Shown here: positions 8,885-16,812 of the stretch, piece by piece
Position numbering within the stretch: position 1 is the first letter of the stretch
How the letters are laid out: each line of letters starts with the position of its first letter
Source: Streptomyces sp. S4.7
GTDB lineage: Bacteria > Actinomycetota > Actinomycetes > Streptomycetales > Streptomycetaceae
Assembly: GCF_010384365.1 (NCBI RefSeq)
Contig: NZ_CP048397.1
Coordinates: 7,569,683-7,633,682 of the forward strand
Direction: 5' to 3'
Length of the DNA stretch: 64,000 nt
Notes under the pieces: generated by a model
The model's database searches: none
Told to the model about the DNA's origin: nothing
The model's input: only the letters and a program-made list of their open reading frames with translations
Position numbers and translations under genes: made by a program

Positions 8885-9409
8885 TCACGACTTCTCACGG
8901 ATTCCGGCCAGGATCGCCGCTGTGCTCAGCTCCTCGGCGAGGACCACGGTATGAGGGATGCCGATCTGGCCCTCCAAGTGGGTGTCACTGTTGCCCATCG
9001 CCGGCCGCCACGAGCCCGAGTGGATGTCCGCTGCGAGGCACCTGGACAGGGCTGGTGCCGAGCGCAAGCAAGTGCCCGGTCTTCGTGGTCACTTCCTCAC
9101 CAGGAACGAGCAGGAAGTCATCGGCAGCCAGATGCCCCCATGCACCGGGTTCCGCAGCGGCTCGGTCCTCTGTTGTCGCGATGAAATCGAGACCGGCCGC
9201 GCGGGCTCGGAGCGCCAAGTCTTCGGGAGCGGGTTCGCCGCCGTCCGAGCGGACGGAGTGGACATGGCAATCCCCGCGGTACTAAGGCTGCCCCGCGTCC
9301 TACCGCCCGCACCGGTGGGAAGCTCACACTCGACAAGGTGCTCCTCCTTCAAGAGTCTGTCGAACGAACGCGCCAGCAGGGCTACCGGTTCCGTCGCACC
9401 ACTGAGCAC
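8885..9409 (-). pseudogene. Broken PHP-domain metallohydrolase (CehA/McbA-like)
   Basis: Pieces of a PHP-domain metallohydrolase appear in order on the minus strand but in three frames. The first frame gives SFDRLLKEEHLVECELPTGA, from about 9370. After a shift and an in-frame stop near 9285, the second gives YRGDCHVHSVRSDGGEPAPE, then AAGLDFIATTE and VPGEEVTTKTGHLLALG. A third gives SGSWRPAMGNSDTHLEG and then IGIPHTVVLAEELSTAAILA before stopping at 8885. By comparison with the family as I recall it, some 80-90 residues between TGHLLALG and SGSWRPAMGNSD are missing, including part of the metal-binding site, and the C-terminus is cut. Frameshifts plus internal deletion make function impossible. 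HVHSxxSDG is the PHP metal motif. Confidence 0.78.
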
Positions 9410-9725
9410 CGTCTCAGCCGAGAGGTCAGATCAAGATCTCATTCTGAAACGATCAGTCAGGCTGACGTTGTCCTGCCCTCCCGTTTCGCCGGGGCGCACA
9501 GGTGCGCGGGGCTGGTTCACCCTCTGCTACCGGTAGTACCGCAAGGCAGAAACAACTCAGCCCCTCCCCGGTCGAGTTCGGGGAGAGGCTGATGGCTGGT
9601 CAGGGTGGATTGGAGGAGAGGAAGCGGTGTCCGAGGGGCCGGGACGCCCGGCCGCAGCGCTGCTGGGGCCGACGGGCCGTACACGGCACGCGGCGGCCAT
9701 GTCCCGCTCGCCGTGCGGGAGTCGG
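9410..9725. other. Intergenic region carrying a strong hairpin
   Basis: About 316 bp between the metallohydrolase remnant and the cysteate-synthase-like gene. No gene is supported. The hairpin at 9558-9591 is the only clear element. A stop codon closes the remnant's frame shortly upstream of 9409. Confidence 0.45.
9558..9591 (-). terminator. Terminator hairpin of the cysteate-synthase-like gene
   Basis: CAGCCCCTCCCCG (9558-9570) pairs with CGGGGAGAGGCTG (9579-9591) over 13 positions with one mismatch and an 8-nt loop. It lies 135 nt beyond the stop of the minus-strand gene. On that strand it is followed by AGTTGTTTCTG, a modest U-rich tail, so intrinsic termination is plausible. Confidence 0.65.
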
Positions 9726-11024
9726 TCAGGCGCGAGTCGGGGCTTGCGCTGCTTCGCAGTGGTGCAGCAGGTCCCTGGAGAAACTGTCGGAGCTCCGCTC
9801 CGCGCGGCGCACCCGGTGGATGTGTGCGGCGCGGGTGGGCTGGAGACGGCGGCGCATGTGGCCCCGGCCGCCGCCGGTGATGTTGAGGAGCACGGACTCG
9901 TCGGGCGTGATCGTGCGGTCCTGCGCGGCGCGGCGCAGACCTGCCAGCGCCACCGCGGAGGCGGGCTCGATGTCGACACCCTCGACTTCGGCGAAGAGGG
10001 CGCCCGCGGCGAGCGCGTCCTCGCGTCCGGCCAGCAGCATGCGGCCGTGCGACCCGGTCAGGCAGTCGCGCACCCCGCCGGCGACGGCGTAGGGCGGGCG
10101 GGCGTTGGTGAGCTCGTCGGCCAGACATCGCTCGGCGGCTTCCTCGGGACGTTCTCCCGCGTCCGGTACCGCGTCGTCGCGCTCGGCGCACCACGCGTCG
10201 TACAGCGGCGCGTACTCGGCGTTCTGGCAGAGCATCAGCCGTGGCGGGCACTCGCTCGCGCCCGCCCGCACCAGACGGGCGGCGGCCTCGTGCACGGCGA
10301 TGGCGCCGGCCGCGCTGCCGACGGCCTGCACATAGACGTCCGCGGGCCGCGGCATCGCCTCGACCGCCGAGAGCCAGACCGTGCCGAGCCCGGCCCGGCG
10401 CGCGACGTTGCGCGTACCGCCCTCGACCTGGCCACCCATCCGCAGCGCCAGCGCGTCGGCGTAGGCGATCGTCTCGGCGTAGTCCGCGCCCTCCAGCGCC
10501 AGCAGCCGTACGCAGGGGGCGAGCGGTTCGGTGAACTCCAGCCGCTCCACGCCCGTTTCGGGCACGACGATGACGCACGGCAGCGCGTAACGCGAGCAGA
10601 GCCGCGCGAAGGCGGCAGCGGTGTTGCCCACCGAGGCGACGACGAGCGTGGGGGGATCCTCCGGGAGCCGGCCGAGCACGCAGTACGCCTCGAGCTCCTT
10701 GAACGTGGCCGTCTCCAGCCGCGCGCCCCGCTCGGGCCAGTACCCGCTGAAGGAGACCCACAGGTCCGGCAGCCCCAGGGCGGCGCCGAGCCGCGTCGCC
10801 GGGTACACGACGGCGCTGCCGGCGTCCGGAACGGTACGGCGCACGGGCAGCCAGTCCTGGTAGCGGAACATCCCGTCGGTCTGCGGCCGGGGCGTGAACT
10901 CCCGCCGGGTGTAGGAGGTCTGGAGCAGGCCGGGCGCGTGCGACCGGGGGCAGCCGAGGGCCAGCCCGTCGTCGGCACCCTGCCATCCGCACACGGGGCA
11001 GGTCAGGGCGTAGTGCAGAGTCAT
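9726..11024 (-). CDS. Cysteate synthase-like PLP-dependent enzyme
   Basis: This 432-residue fold-type II PLP enzyme resembles archaeal cysteate synthase, which makes L-cysteate from O-phosphoserine and sulfite. It has the N-terminal Cys-rich element (CPVCGWQG and GCPRSH), GMFRYQDWLPV, FSGYWPERGARLETATFKELEA with the probable PLP lysine K109, and VASVGNTAAAFARL, the phosphate-binding Asn/Thr region. Related enzymes include threonine synthase and diaminopropionate synthases, so the true product could be another beta-substituted alanine. The ATG at 11024 follows AAGGGGAG with good spacing; a longer frame upstream looks non-coding. It is divergent from the DedA gene and sits at the left border of the lipopeptide locus, where it might supply an unusual amino acid. 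None of the ten assigned NRPS codes calls for cysteate, so the link is unproven. Confidence 0.78.
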   Translation of the reverse strand: MTLHYALTCPVCGWQGADDGLALGCPRSHAPGLLQTSYTRREFTPRPQTDGMFRYQDWLPVRRTVPDAGSAVVYPATRLGAALGLPDLWVSFSGYWPERGARLETATFKELEAYCVLGRLPEDPPTLVVASVGNTAAAFARLCSRYALPCVIVVPETGVERLEFTEPLAPCVRLLALEGADYAETIAYADALALRMGGQVEGGTRNVARRAGLGTVWLSAVEAMPRPADVYVQAVGSAAGAIAVHEAAARLVRAGASECPPRLMLCQNAEYAPLYDAWCAERDDAVPDAGERPEEAAERCLADELTNARPPYAVAGGVRDCLTGSHGRMLLAGREDALAAGALFAEVEGVDIEPASAVALAGLRRAAQDRTITPDESVLLNITGGGRGHMRRRLQPTRAAHIHRVRRAERSSDSFSRDLLHHCEAAQAPTRA

Positions 11025-11584
11025 CGTGCTCCCCTTGTACGGATGGTCGGCGCCCGGCGGGCGGTTCACAGGGCGGCCGGTGGGACCGGCCGACGAAAAG
11101 GTGTGTGTTCTTGCGGGGCCGCCCAGTGCCGTTGCGGGTATCGGCACCGCGGCGGAGTACGGCTTGTCGCGGCCGCGGAAGCCGCGGCGAACTCATCACT
11201 GAAGTCACCGATTCGCAAGGGGGAGACGCGGAACCCGCGAGAACACCGTTTTCGGTGCGCAGGGGACTCTTTCGTGAACGGCGACCGACCGATTCCGGGG
11301 GGAGTGGAATTTGCGGCTCCCGGTCCACCCTGCGGAATCTACGGGGCGGTCCAGAAGACATACCCGGGAGCATACCGTCCACAGTATGGACAGGCCAGTG
11401 TGCGAAGTAGGTGAAGCGTATTACGCGGACACCGGCTTCACGGGATTTCCGTGATCCCCACGGAGTATTTCTGCAGTGTTTCACCGGCGGTGTGTGGGGA
11501 TTTTCCCGGGGTTGCTACGCTGTACGCTCACCCGCAGCCGCCGACCTGTCGGATTTCGCCGGGTTGGCGGGAGGCTCTTGCAGT
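11025..11584. other. Divergent intergenic region between the cysteate-synthase-like and DedA genes
   Basis: About 560 bp should hold both promoters. Small inverted repeats are visible: CACCG-TTTT-CGGTG at 11244-11257, and overlapping GTCCA-N5-TGGAC and CATAC-N8-GTATG around 11371-11392. No protein gene is supported. I cannot place the promoters with confidence. Confidence 0.4.
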
Positions 11585-12208
11585 ATGTCGTGGTTGCAGG
11601 ACTTTCTGGACTCGGTGTCGTCCGTCCCGCTGCCGACCACTCTGGCTTTCGCCGCCGCGTTCAGCGCGGCCGAGTCGGGCCTGGCGGTCGGTGCGGTGGT
11701 GCCGGGGGAGACGGTCGTCATCGTGCTCGCCGCCGCCATGCCGGGTCCGGTCGCGCTGGCCGCCCTCTTCGTGATCGTCGCCGTCGCGGGGAGCGCGGGC
11801 GACCACGTCGGCTACCTGCTGGGCAGACGGTACGGGGAGCGCGTGCGGGACCTCGGGGTCGTCCGCAGATGGGGGCAGGGCCGCTGGGACGAGGCGATGC
11901 GTTTCCTCCACCGCTACGGCGCCTGGGCGGTCTTCCTGACCAGGCTGGTGCCCCTGGTGCGCACCCTGACCCCGGCGGCCGCCGGAGTCGCGGGGGTGCG
12001 CTACCGCAGCTTCCTGCCCGCCTCGCTCGCGGGCGCGATGTCCTGGGCTGCGGTTTACGTCGGCCTCGGCGCGCTGGCGAAGGCGTCCGTCGACCGGATC
12101 GAGGCGCTGTCGGGCCGCGTCGGCTGGGCCGTACTGGCCACCCTGGTGCTGTTCGTCGGGCTACGTCTTCTTGTTCGCGGGCGCGCGGCGCGCAAGCCGG
12201 AGCAATGA
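11585..12208 (+). CDS. DedA-family integral membrane protein
   Basis: This 207-residue protein carries the DedA (SNARE-associated, PF09335) signatures: an early re-entrant segment with GAVVPGETVVIVLA, AGDHVGYLLGRRYGERV, and FLTRLVPLVRTLTPAAAGVAGV with the conserved Arg pair. Four to five hydrophobic spans run to the C-terminus. Family members are membrane proteins linked to lipid scrambling, proton-motive-force homeostasis and envelope stress resistance. Near an exporter and a lipopeptide assembly line, a role in envelope self-protection is conceivable but inferred. The ATG at 11585 was chosen because the protein then begins directly with the family's N-terminus (MSWLQDFLDSV); GGGAGG lies 11 nt upstream. 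Its last 48 bp overlap the end of the convergent ABC permease gene. Confidence 0.85.
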   Translation: MSWLQDFLDSVSSVPLPTTLAFAAAFSAAESGLAVGAVVPGETVVIVLAAAMPGPVALAALFVIVAVAGSAGDHVGYLLGRRYGERVRDLGVVRRWGQGRWDEAMRFLHRYGAWAVFLTRLVPLVRTLTPAAAGVAGVRYRSFLPASLAGAMSWAAVYVGLGALAKASVDRIEALSGRVGWAVLATLVLFVGLRLLVRGRAARKPEQ

Positions 12209-13093
12209 GAATGAGCCCCTGGACTCGTTCGGCGGCCGCTTGAATCCGCGCAGCGCCAGCAGGCACATCACCGTGATCAGGCCCGCGCTGCTCAGCAGGG
12301 CGCCGAGCAGCGAGTTCCCCAGGTCCCAGTCCAGCGCGAGATTCCGCGAGGCGTCCACGGCGTACGTCAGCGGGTTGACCGTGGCGACCACGCGCACCCA
12401 GCCGGGCAGCGCCTCGACGGGGATGAACGCGCTGGAAGCGAACATCAGCGGGGACATCACGAAGAAGCCGATGCTGCCCAGCACCTCCACGCTGCGCAGC
12501 CAGGCCGCGAGCGCCAGGAAGATCCAGATCATCGACCAGCAGACCAGCAGCGACAGCAGGAACGCCCCCACCAGCCCCACCAGACCGCCGGCCGGTGAGA
12601 AGCCGAGCCCGACGCGGGCGCACACCAGGAGCGCCGCGAGCTGGATCGCGACCCGGCAGATGTCGCCCGAGGAACGCGCGAGGAGCACGTACAGCGGGCG
12701 GACCGGCAGGAAGCGGAAGCGCTGCACGATGCCCGACTCGGAGTCCCGCACGAGGCCGACGCCCGCTGCCTGGGCGGAGCCGATGCCGGTGGTGATGAGC
12801 AGCGCGGGCACCAGGTAGTCGGTGTACGTGACCCCGGGCGGGAAGAGGGCCGGGTTGGCCATCCGGCCGAAGATCTGGGTGAAGAGCAGCAGCATGACGA
12901 TCGGCTGCACCGCGGCCAGCACGACGATGCGCGGGTCTCCGCAGATCGCCCCGATCTGCCGCGCCGCCAGCACCCACAGCTGGGCGAGCTCGCGGGGCTG
13001 TGAGGATTCGCCGCTGTGCGGCGGCGGTGAGTCGGGCACGGCCGCGACCGAAGGGCCAGGTCCGGGCGCTGCCACGGGGGTGACTGGGTTCAT
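12161..13093 (-). CDS. ABC-2 type exporter permease (DrrB-like)
   Basis: This 310-residue permease has a Pro-rich cytoplasmic N-terminus (about 1-40) followed by six hydrophobic spans, with the family-typical FLPVRPLYVLLARSSGD loop and VNPLTYAVDASRNL near the last spans. It should form the membrane part of an exporter with the ATPase encoded just upstream, whose stop overlaps its start by 4 nt (ATGA). DrrAB-type exporters commonly move the antibiotic made by the adjacent cluster, so this pair is the likely lipopeptide efflux or self-resistance system. The 3' end overlaps the convergent DedA gene by 48 bp, and a basic tail (LLRLARRAPANKKT) closes the protein. Confidence 0.88.
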   Translation of the reverse strand: MNPVTPVAAPGPGPSVAAVPDSPPPHSGESSQPRELAQLWVLAARQIGAICGDPRIVVLAAVQPIVMLLLFTQIFGRMANPALFPPGVTYTDYLVPALLITTGIGSAQAAGVGLVRDSESGIVQRFRFLPVRPLYVLLARSSGDICRVAIQLAALLVCARVGLGFSPAGGLVGLVGAFLLSLLVCWSMIWIFLALAAWLRSVEVLGSIGFFVMSPLMFASSAFIPVEALPGWVRVVATVNPLTYAVDASRNLALDWDLGNSLLGALLSSAGLITVMCLLALRGFKRPPNESRGSFSLLRLARRAPANKKT

Positions 13094-14052
13094 GCCGTGC
13101 TCCGGGTCGGGTGCGACGCGCCCCGGCCCGCCGAGGTGAGCGACAGGTACACGTCGTCCAGCGTCGGTTCGGACAGTGCCAGGCTCTCGATCGTGCAGTC
13201 GGCGGTCACCAGGATCTGCACGATTCTGGCCAGATCGGCGGAGGCGTCGACGGGGATCAGCAGGCGCCGCTCGTCGGCCTCCTGCGTGGGCTGGAAGCCG
13301 TGCAGCCGCAGCGCGGCCATCGCCTGGGCGGGTTCGGCGTGGTCGATGGCGACGTGCACCGACCTGCTGCCCGTCTCCTCCTTGAGGTCCGCCGTGGTCC
13401 CGGAGGCCACTACGGCGCCCGCGCTGAGCACGGCGATCCGGTCCGCCAGGCGGTCGGCCTCGTTGAGATCCTGGGTGGTGAGCAGCACCGTGGTGCCGTT
13501 GCCCGCCAGGCCCTCGACGATTTCCCAGAGGTTGACGCGGCTGACGGGGTCGAGGCCGGTGGTGGGCTCGTCGAGGAAGAGCACCACAGGATCGGCGACG
13601 AGGCTCATGGCGAGATCCAGCCGCCGCCGCATACCGCCGGAGTAGGTGCGTGCCGGACGGCTGGCGGCGGCCCCGAGGTCGAAGGCGTCGACGAGCTCCC
13701 CGGCCTTGCGGCGCGCGTCGCGCGGTCGGGAGCCGAGGATGCGGGCGATGAGCACCAGGTTCGCGACGGCCGAGAGGCGGCCGTCGACGGAGGTGTGCTG
13801 CGCGGTGACCCCGATGCGCTTGCGGATCTCGCGGCTCTGCGTCCGCACGTCGAAACCGGCGACGGTCGCGCTGCCCGAGGTGGGCTGGAGCAGCGTCGAC
13901 AGGATGTGGACCAGTGTGGACTTGCCCGCGCCGTTGTGCCCCAGCAGGCCGAGCACCGTGCCGGCGTGCGCCGTGATGTCGACGCCGCGCAGGGCTTCGA
14001 CTGCCCCGAAGCTCTTGCGCAGGCCCTGCGTGCTGATCGTCACCTCGCCCAC
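13090..14052 (-). CDS. ABC exporter ATP-binding protein (DrrA-like)
   Basis: This 320-residue ATPase has Walker A GHNGAGKST (K44), the signature YSGGMRRRLDLAMSL, Walker B VVLFLDEPTTGLDP and the switch region TTQDLNEAD. The C-terminal 80-90 residues form the extra domain of DrrA-type drug-exporter ATPases (ESLALSEPTLDDVYLSLT). GTG at 14052, preceded by GGAGGGG, fits the family's N-terminus; the open frame extends further upstream but that part looks like noise. A second GTG three codons later is also possible. It follows mbtH on the same strand with a 92-nt gap and is coupled to the permease, so mbtH, ATPase and permease probably form one transcript. Confidence 0.9.
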   Translation of the reverse strand: MGEVTISTQGLRKSFGAVEALRGVDITAHAGTVLGLLGHNGAGKSTLVHILSTLLQPTSGSATVAGFDVRTQSREIRKRIGVTAQHTSVDGRLSAVANLVLIARILGSRPRDARRKAGELVDAFDLGAAASRPARTYSGGMRRRLDLAMSLVADPVVLFLDEPTTGLDPVSRVNLWEIVEGLAGNGTTVLLTTQDLNEADRLADRIAVLSAGAVVASGTTADLKEETGSRSVHVAIDHAEPAQAMAALRLHGFQPTQEADERRLLIPVDASADLARIVQILVTADCTIESLALSEPTLDDVYLSLTSAGRGASHPTRSTA

Positions 14053-14144
14053 GGTCGTGCCCCCTCCGGTTCGGGCGTGCTCGCGCGGGCCGCGTCCTCT
14101 CGCCCGCACCGGGATACGGACATGGTGCCTCGGTGCGCCGGCCC

Positions 14145-14357
14145 CTACTTCTGCAGGGAGTCGATCAGGCTCTTGGGCCTGATGTCGGTCCAGTTCTCCT
14201 CGATGTAGGCGATGCAGGCCTGCCGGGTGTCCTCCCGGTGCGCGACGGTCCACCCCTTGGGGACGGCGCTGAAGGAGGGCCAGAGCGAATGCTGGTTCTC
14301 GTCGTTGACGAGGACCAGAAAGCGGCCGTTTTCGTCGTCGAAAGGATTAGTATTCAC
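14145..14357 (-). CDS. mbtH: MbtH-like protein
   Basis: This 70-residue protein shows the family pattern clearly: NPFDDENGRFLVLVNDENQH, SLWPSFSAVPKGW and NWTDIRPKSL, including the conserved Trp residues and the WTDIRPKSL box. MbtH-like proteins bind the N-terminal subdomain of NRPS adenylation domains and are often needed for their folding or activity, so this one should serve the A domains encoded to the right. The start is GTG at 14357, with GGGAGAGG 4 nt upstream. It is the first gene of the minus-strand group leading to the ABC exporter and is transcribed away from the acyl-ligase operon. Confidence 0.95.
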   Translation of the reverse strand: MNTNPFDDENGRFLVLVNDENQHSLWPSFSAVPKGWTVAHREDTRQACIAYIEENWTDIRPKSLIDSLQK

Positions 14358-14513
14358 AGAACCTCTCCCGTTCAGTCGGACTGATCTCCATCGTGATACG
14401 CCCGTTTCCTTTTAATCCGGGCCTGCGAGGCCGGGTGACGGTGCGCCGACGTCGGAACCATGGAGGAGTGGGCGTCGCTCGGCAATGTAGCAGAGCACCG
14501 TGAGTCGCCGAAT

Positions 14514-14530
14514 CGGAATAGAAGATTCCG
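14514..14530. promoter_or_regulatory. Inverted repeat CGGAAT-N5-ATTCCG
   Basis: A perfect 6-bp inverted repeat with a 5-nt spacer lies about 157 bp upstream of the mbtH start. TACATT on the minus strand (14484-14489) could be the mbtH -10 box, which would put this repeat close to its -35 region. That promoter assignment is weak. Confidence 0.4.
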
Positions 14531-14547
14531 GGACCCGTTAATCGGGG

Positions 14548-14567
14548 TGCGACACGGTCATGTCGCA
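14548..14567. promoter_or_regulatory. Inverted repeat TGCGACA-N6-TGTCGCA
   Basis: A perfect 7-bp inverted repeat with a 6-nt spacer sits midway between the two divergent genes. Its size fits a dimeric helix-turn-helix regulator. The regulator is not identifiable from this window. Confidence 0.5.
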
Positions 14568-14648
14568 AACGTCCGATTCAATCCGTCCTCGGGGCGCGTC
14601 GGCGTAAGGGGTTGCGGGTGGGAGGTGCCCGCGCTGACGGTCGAAGTG

Positions 14649-14678
14649 TTGACGGTCTGAATTCTGAGTGGTTACACT
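14649..14678 (+). promoter_or_regulatory. Promoter of the lipopeptide operon (ligase side)
   Basis: TTGACG (14649-14654) and TACACT (14673-14678) are separated by 18 nt and match vegetative -35/-10 boxes well for this genome. The expected start site is near 14685, at the edge of the inverted repeat 14684-14707. No other good promoter was seen before the ligase start at 15061. Confidence 0.55.
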
Positions 14679-14683
14679 CCCCG

Positions 14684-14707
14684 TGTTTGCCGCCGTGGTG
14701 GCAAACA
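14684..14707. promoter_or_regulatory. Inverted repeat TGTTTGCC-N8-GGCAAACA over the predicted start site
   Basis: A perfect 8-bp inverted repeat with an 8-nt spacer begins 6 nt after the -10 box, so it covers roughly +1 to +23. This is a classic repressor-operator position for the acyl-ligase/NRPS transcript. The repressor itself is not in the window. Confidence 0.6.
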
Positions 14708-15060
14708 TCGATTACTTCAGTTCACCAAGCGCAATTACAGGGGGTGTAGCGCGGTGTTTCCCAAGTATGTGTCGGGCGGCGGACACGGATGACGACCGCA
14801 GTTTCTTCCCGCAGAATTCGCCTTTGATTTCTGCATGCGAGGGATGCGTATCCCCGGGGGGCACCTCTCGCTTCCTCCGCACTCCGCTTCTTCTTCCCGC
14901 TCCGCGGTCCTGCGGCGGGTCCGTCCCACTCCCCGCAGGGCGGTGCAGGGCACCGCGACCACGGGAGTGCTGTCGGCGGACTCGGCCCGTACGGCCCGGC
15001 CGCTCGCCCGCGTGCGGCGGCCTCTTCCCCAATTCACGTCATCTGGAGGCGCGGATTCGT

Positions 15061-16812
15061 ATGGCCGACATCGGCGAGGCGCGGAACGTGGCCGATCTGC
15101 TGGGCCGTCGCGCGAGTGAGCACCCCGACCGCGAGGCGCTCCGCTACCTGCACGACGTCGAGACCGGCGACGGCACGTCGCTGACATACGCGGAGGTGCA
15201 CCGCGCCGCTTCGGGCGTCGCGCGGGACCTGTCCGGACGGTTCGCCGCGGGAGACCGGCTGCTCCTGTTGCACGGTTTCGGCCCGGCGTTCCTCGCCGCG
15301 TTCCTCGGCTGCCTGTACGCCGGGATGGTCGCGGTGCCCGCGCCGTTACCCGGCCGGTACCGTCACGAACGCCGCCGCGTGCTCAGTATCGCGCGCAGCA
15401 GCGGCACTGTCGCGGCGCTCACCGACGACGCGAACACCGAGGACGTCGCCGAGTGGATGCGCGAGGAGGGCCTCACCGGACTGCCGCTGCTGTCCACCGA
15501 CGGCGCCGCCGAGGCGCCTGCCGACGCCGCCTTACCCGCCGTCGAGCTGAACCGCGAAACACTCGCGATGCTCCAGTACACCTCAGGCTCCACCGGCGAG
15601 CCCAAGGGCGTGATGGTCAGCCACGGCAACCTGCTGCGGAACATCGAGACCCTCAGTGCGTCGTTCGGCTTCAACTCCCGCACGGTCTTCGGCGGTTGGA
15701 TCCCGCACTTCCACGACATGGGCCTCATCGGCCAGCTGCTGCCGCCGCTCTTCCTCGGCAGCACGGGCCTCCTGATGAGCCCGTCCGCCTTCATCCGGCG
15801 CCCGCACAGCTGGCTCCGGATGATCGACACGTACGACGTCGAGTGGTCGGCCGCGCCGAACTTCGCCTACGACCTGTGCGTACGGCGGGTCACCGACGCC
15901 CAGTTGGAGACCCTGGACTTGTCGCGCTGGCGGTGGGCGGCGAACGGCTCCGAGCCGATCCACGCCGGCACCCTCACCCACTTCGCGAAGCGCTTCGCCC
16001 CCACCGGCTTCCGCACCGAGTCGCTGTCGCCCTGCTACGGCCTCGCCGAGTCGACCGTGTACGTCTCCGGAGGGCAGGCGCCCACGATCGTGGAGGTCGA
16101 TGCGGAGATGCTGGAAGACCGCAAGCTCGCCGCGGCGTCCGAGGGCCGGCCCGGCCGCGCCCTGGTCGGCTGCGGTACCCCGCAGGACGTCGACCTCCGG
16201 ATCGTCGACCCGGAGACCGGCAGACGGCTGCCGCCCGGCGCGGTCGGCGAGATCTGGCTGCGCGGCCCGAGCGTCGCGACCGGGTACTGGAACCACCCCA
16301 CGGCCACCGAGGTGACGTTCGGCGCCACCCTCGACGGCATCGACGGGCAGTACCTGCGCACCGGCGACCTCGGCGCACTGCACGAGGGTGACCTCTACGT
16401 CACCGGCCGGATCAAGGAGATGATCACCGCACACGGCCGGAACCTCTACCCACAGGACATCGAGTACGAGCTCCGCGCCGCCCACCCCGAACTCGCCTCC
16501 CACGTCGGCGCGGTCTTCACCTTCGCACGAGAGGGCACGGACCCGGCGCTCGTCCTCACCCACGAGGTCAAAGGCCGGCTCGACGAGGCCGGCCTGACGG
16601 AGCTGGCGCGCGGCATGCGGCAGACCGTGGCCCGCGAGCACGGCATGACCGCGGCCTGCGTCGTCCTGCTGCGCCCGGGCAAGGTACGGCGCACGACCAG
16701 CGGCAAGATCCAGCGCGACGCGATGCGCAAGCTCTTCGAGGAGGGCGAGCTGGAAGCCGTGTGGATCCAGGGCGAGGTACCGGGGCGGGACGCCGGAGGC
16801 GCTCGCGCATGA
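15061..16812 (+). CDS. Fatty acyl-AMP ligase (FAAL) for lipo-initiation
   Basis: This 583-residue adenylating enzyme should activate a fatty acid as acyl-AMP and load it onto the carrier protein encoded downstream. It has the P-loop YTSGSTGEPKGVMVSHGN (from Y173) and the FAAL-type motifs GWIPHFHDMGLIGQLLPPLF, GSEPIHAGTL and CYGLAESTVYVSGG. TGDLGALHEGDLYVTGRIKE and the C-terminal lysine region TTSGKIQR follow. ATG at 15061 gives the usual FAAL N-terminus, with GGAGG 11 nt upstream. Two leucines are encoded by TTA (15346-15348, residue 96; 15532-15534, residue 158). TTA is very rare in such genomes and makes expression depend on the bldA tRNA in Streptomyces. The stop overlaps the next gene's start (ATGA). 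Confidence 0.93.
   Translation: MADIGEARNVADLLGRRASEHPDREALRYLHDVETGDGTSLTYAEVHRAASGVARDLSGRFAAGDRLLLLHGFGPAFLAAFLGCLYAGMVAVPAPLPGRYRHERRRVLSIARSSGTVAALTDDANTEDVAEWMREEGLTGLPLLSTDGAAEAPADAALPAVELNRETLAMLQYTSGSTGEPKGVMVSHGNLLRNIETLSASFGFNSRTVFGGWIPHFHDMGLIGQLLPPLFLGSTGLLMSPSAFIRRPHSWLRMIDTYDVEWSAAPNFAYDLCVRRVTDAQLETLDLSRWRWAANGSEPIHAGTLTHFAKRFAPTGFRTESLSPCYGLAESTVYVSGGQAPTIVEVDAEMLEDRKLAAASEGRPGRALVGCGTPQDVDLRIVDPETGRRLPPGAVGEIWLRGPSVATGYWNHPTATEVTFGATLDGIDGQYLRTGDLGALHEGDLYVTGRIKEMITAHGRNLYPQDIEYELRAAHPELASHVGAVFTFAREGTDPALVLTHEVKGRLDEAGLTELARGMRQTVAREHGMTAACVVLLRPGKVRRTTSGKIQRDAMRKLFEEGELEAVWIQGEVPGRDAGGARA

Larger units (their letters stand above)
14358..15060. promoter_or_regulatory. Divergent control region between mbtH and the acyl-AMP ligase
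   Basis: About 700 bp without a supported protein gene, holding three perfect inverted repeats (listed separately) and a promoter pointing towards the ligase. From that promoter the ligase leader would be about 375 nt. An in-frame extension upstream of 15061 lacks coding character. Local GC is visibly lower than in the flanking genes, as expected for a control region. Confidence 0.6.

Noticed and set aside
14668..15060. N-terminal extension of the acyl-AMP ligase upstream of 15061
   Set aside because: The added residues are Pro/Arg/Cys-rich noise, the family starts at 15061, and a promoter and operator lie near the start of the extended frame.
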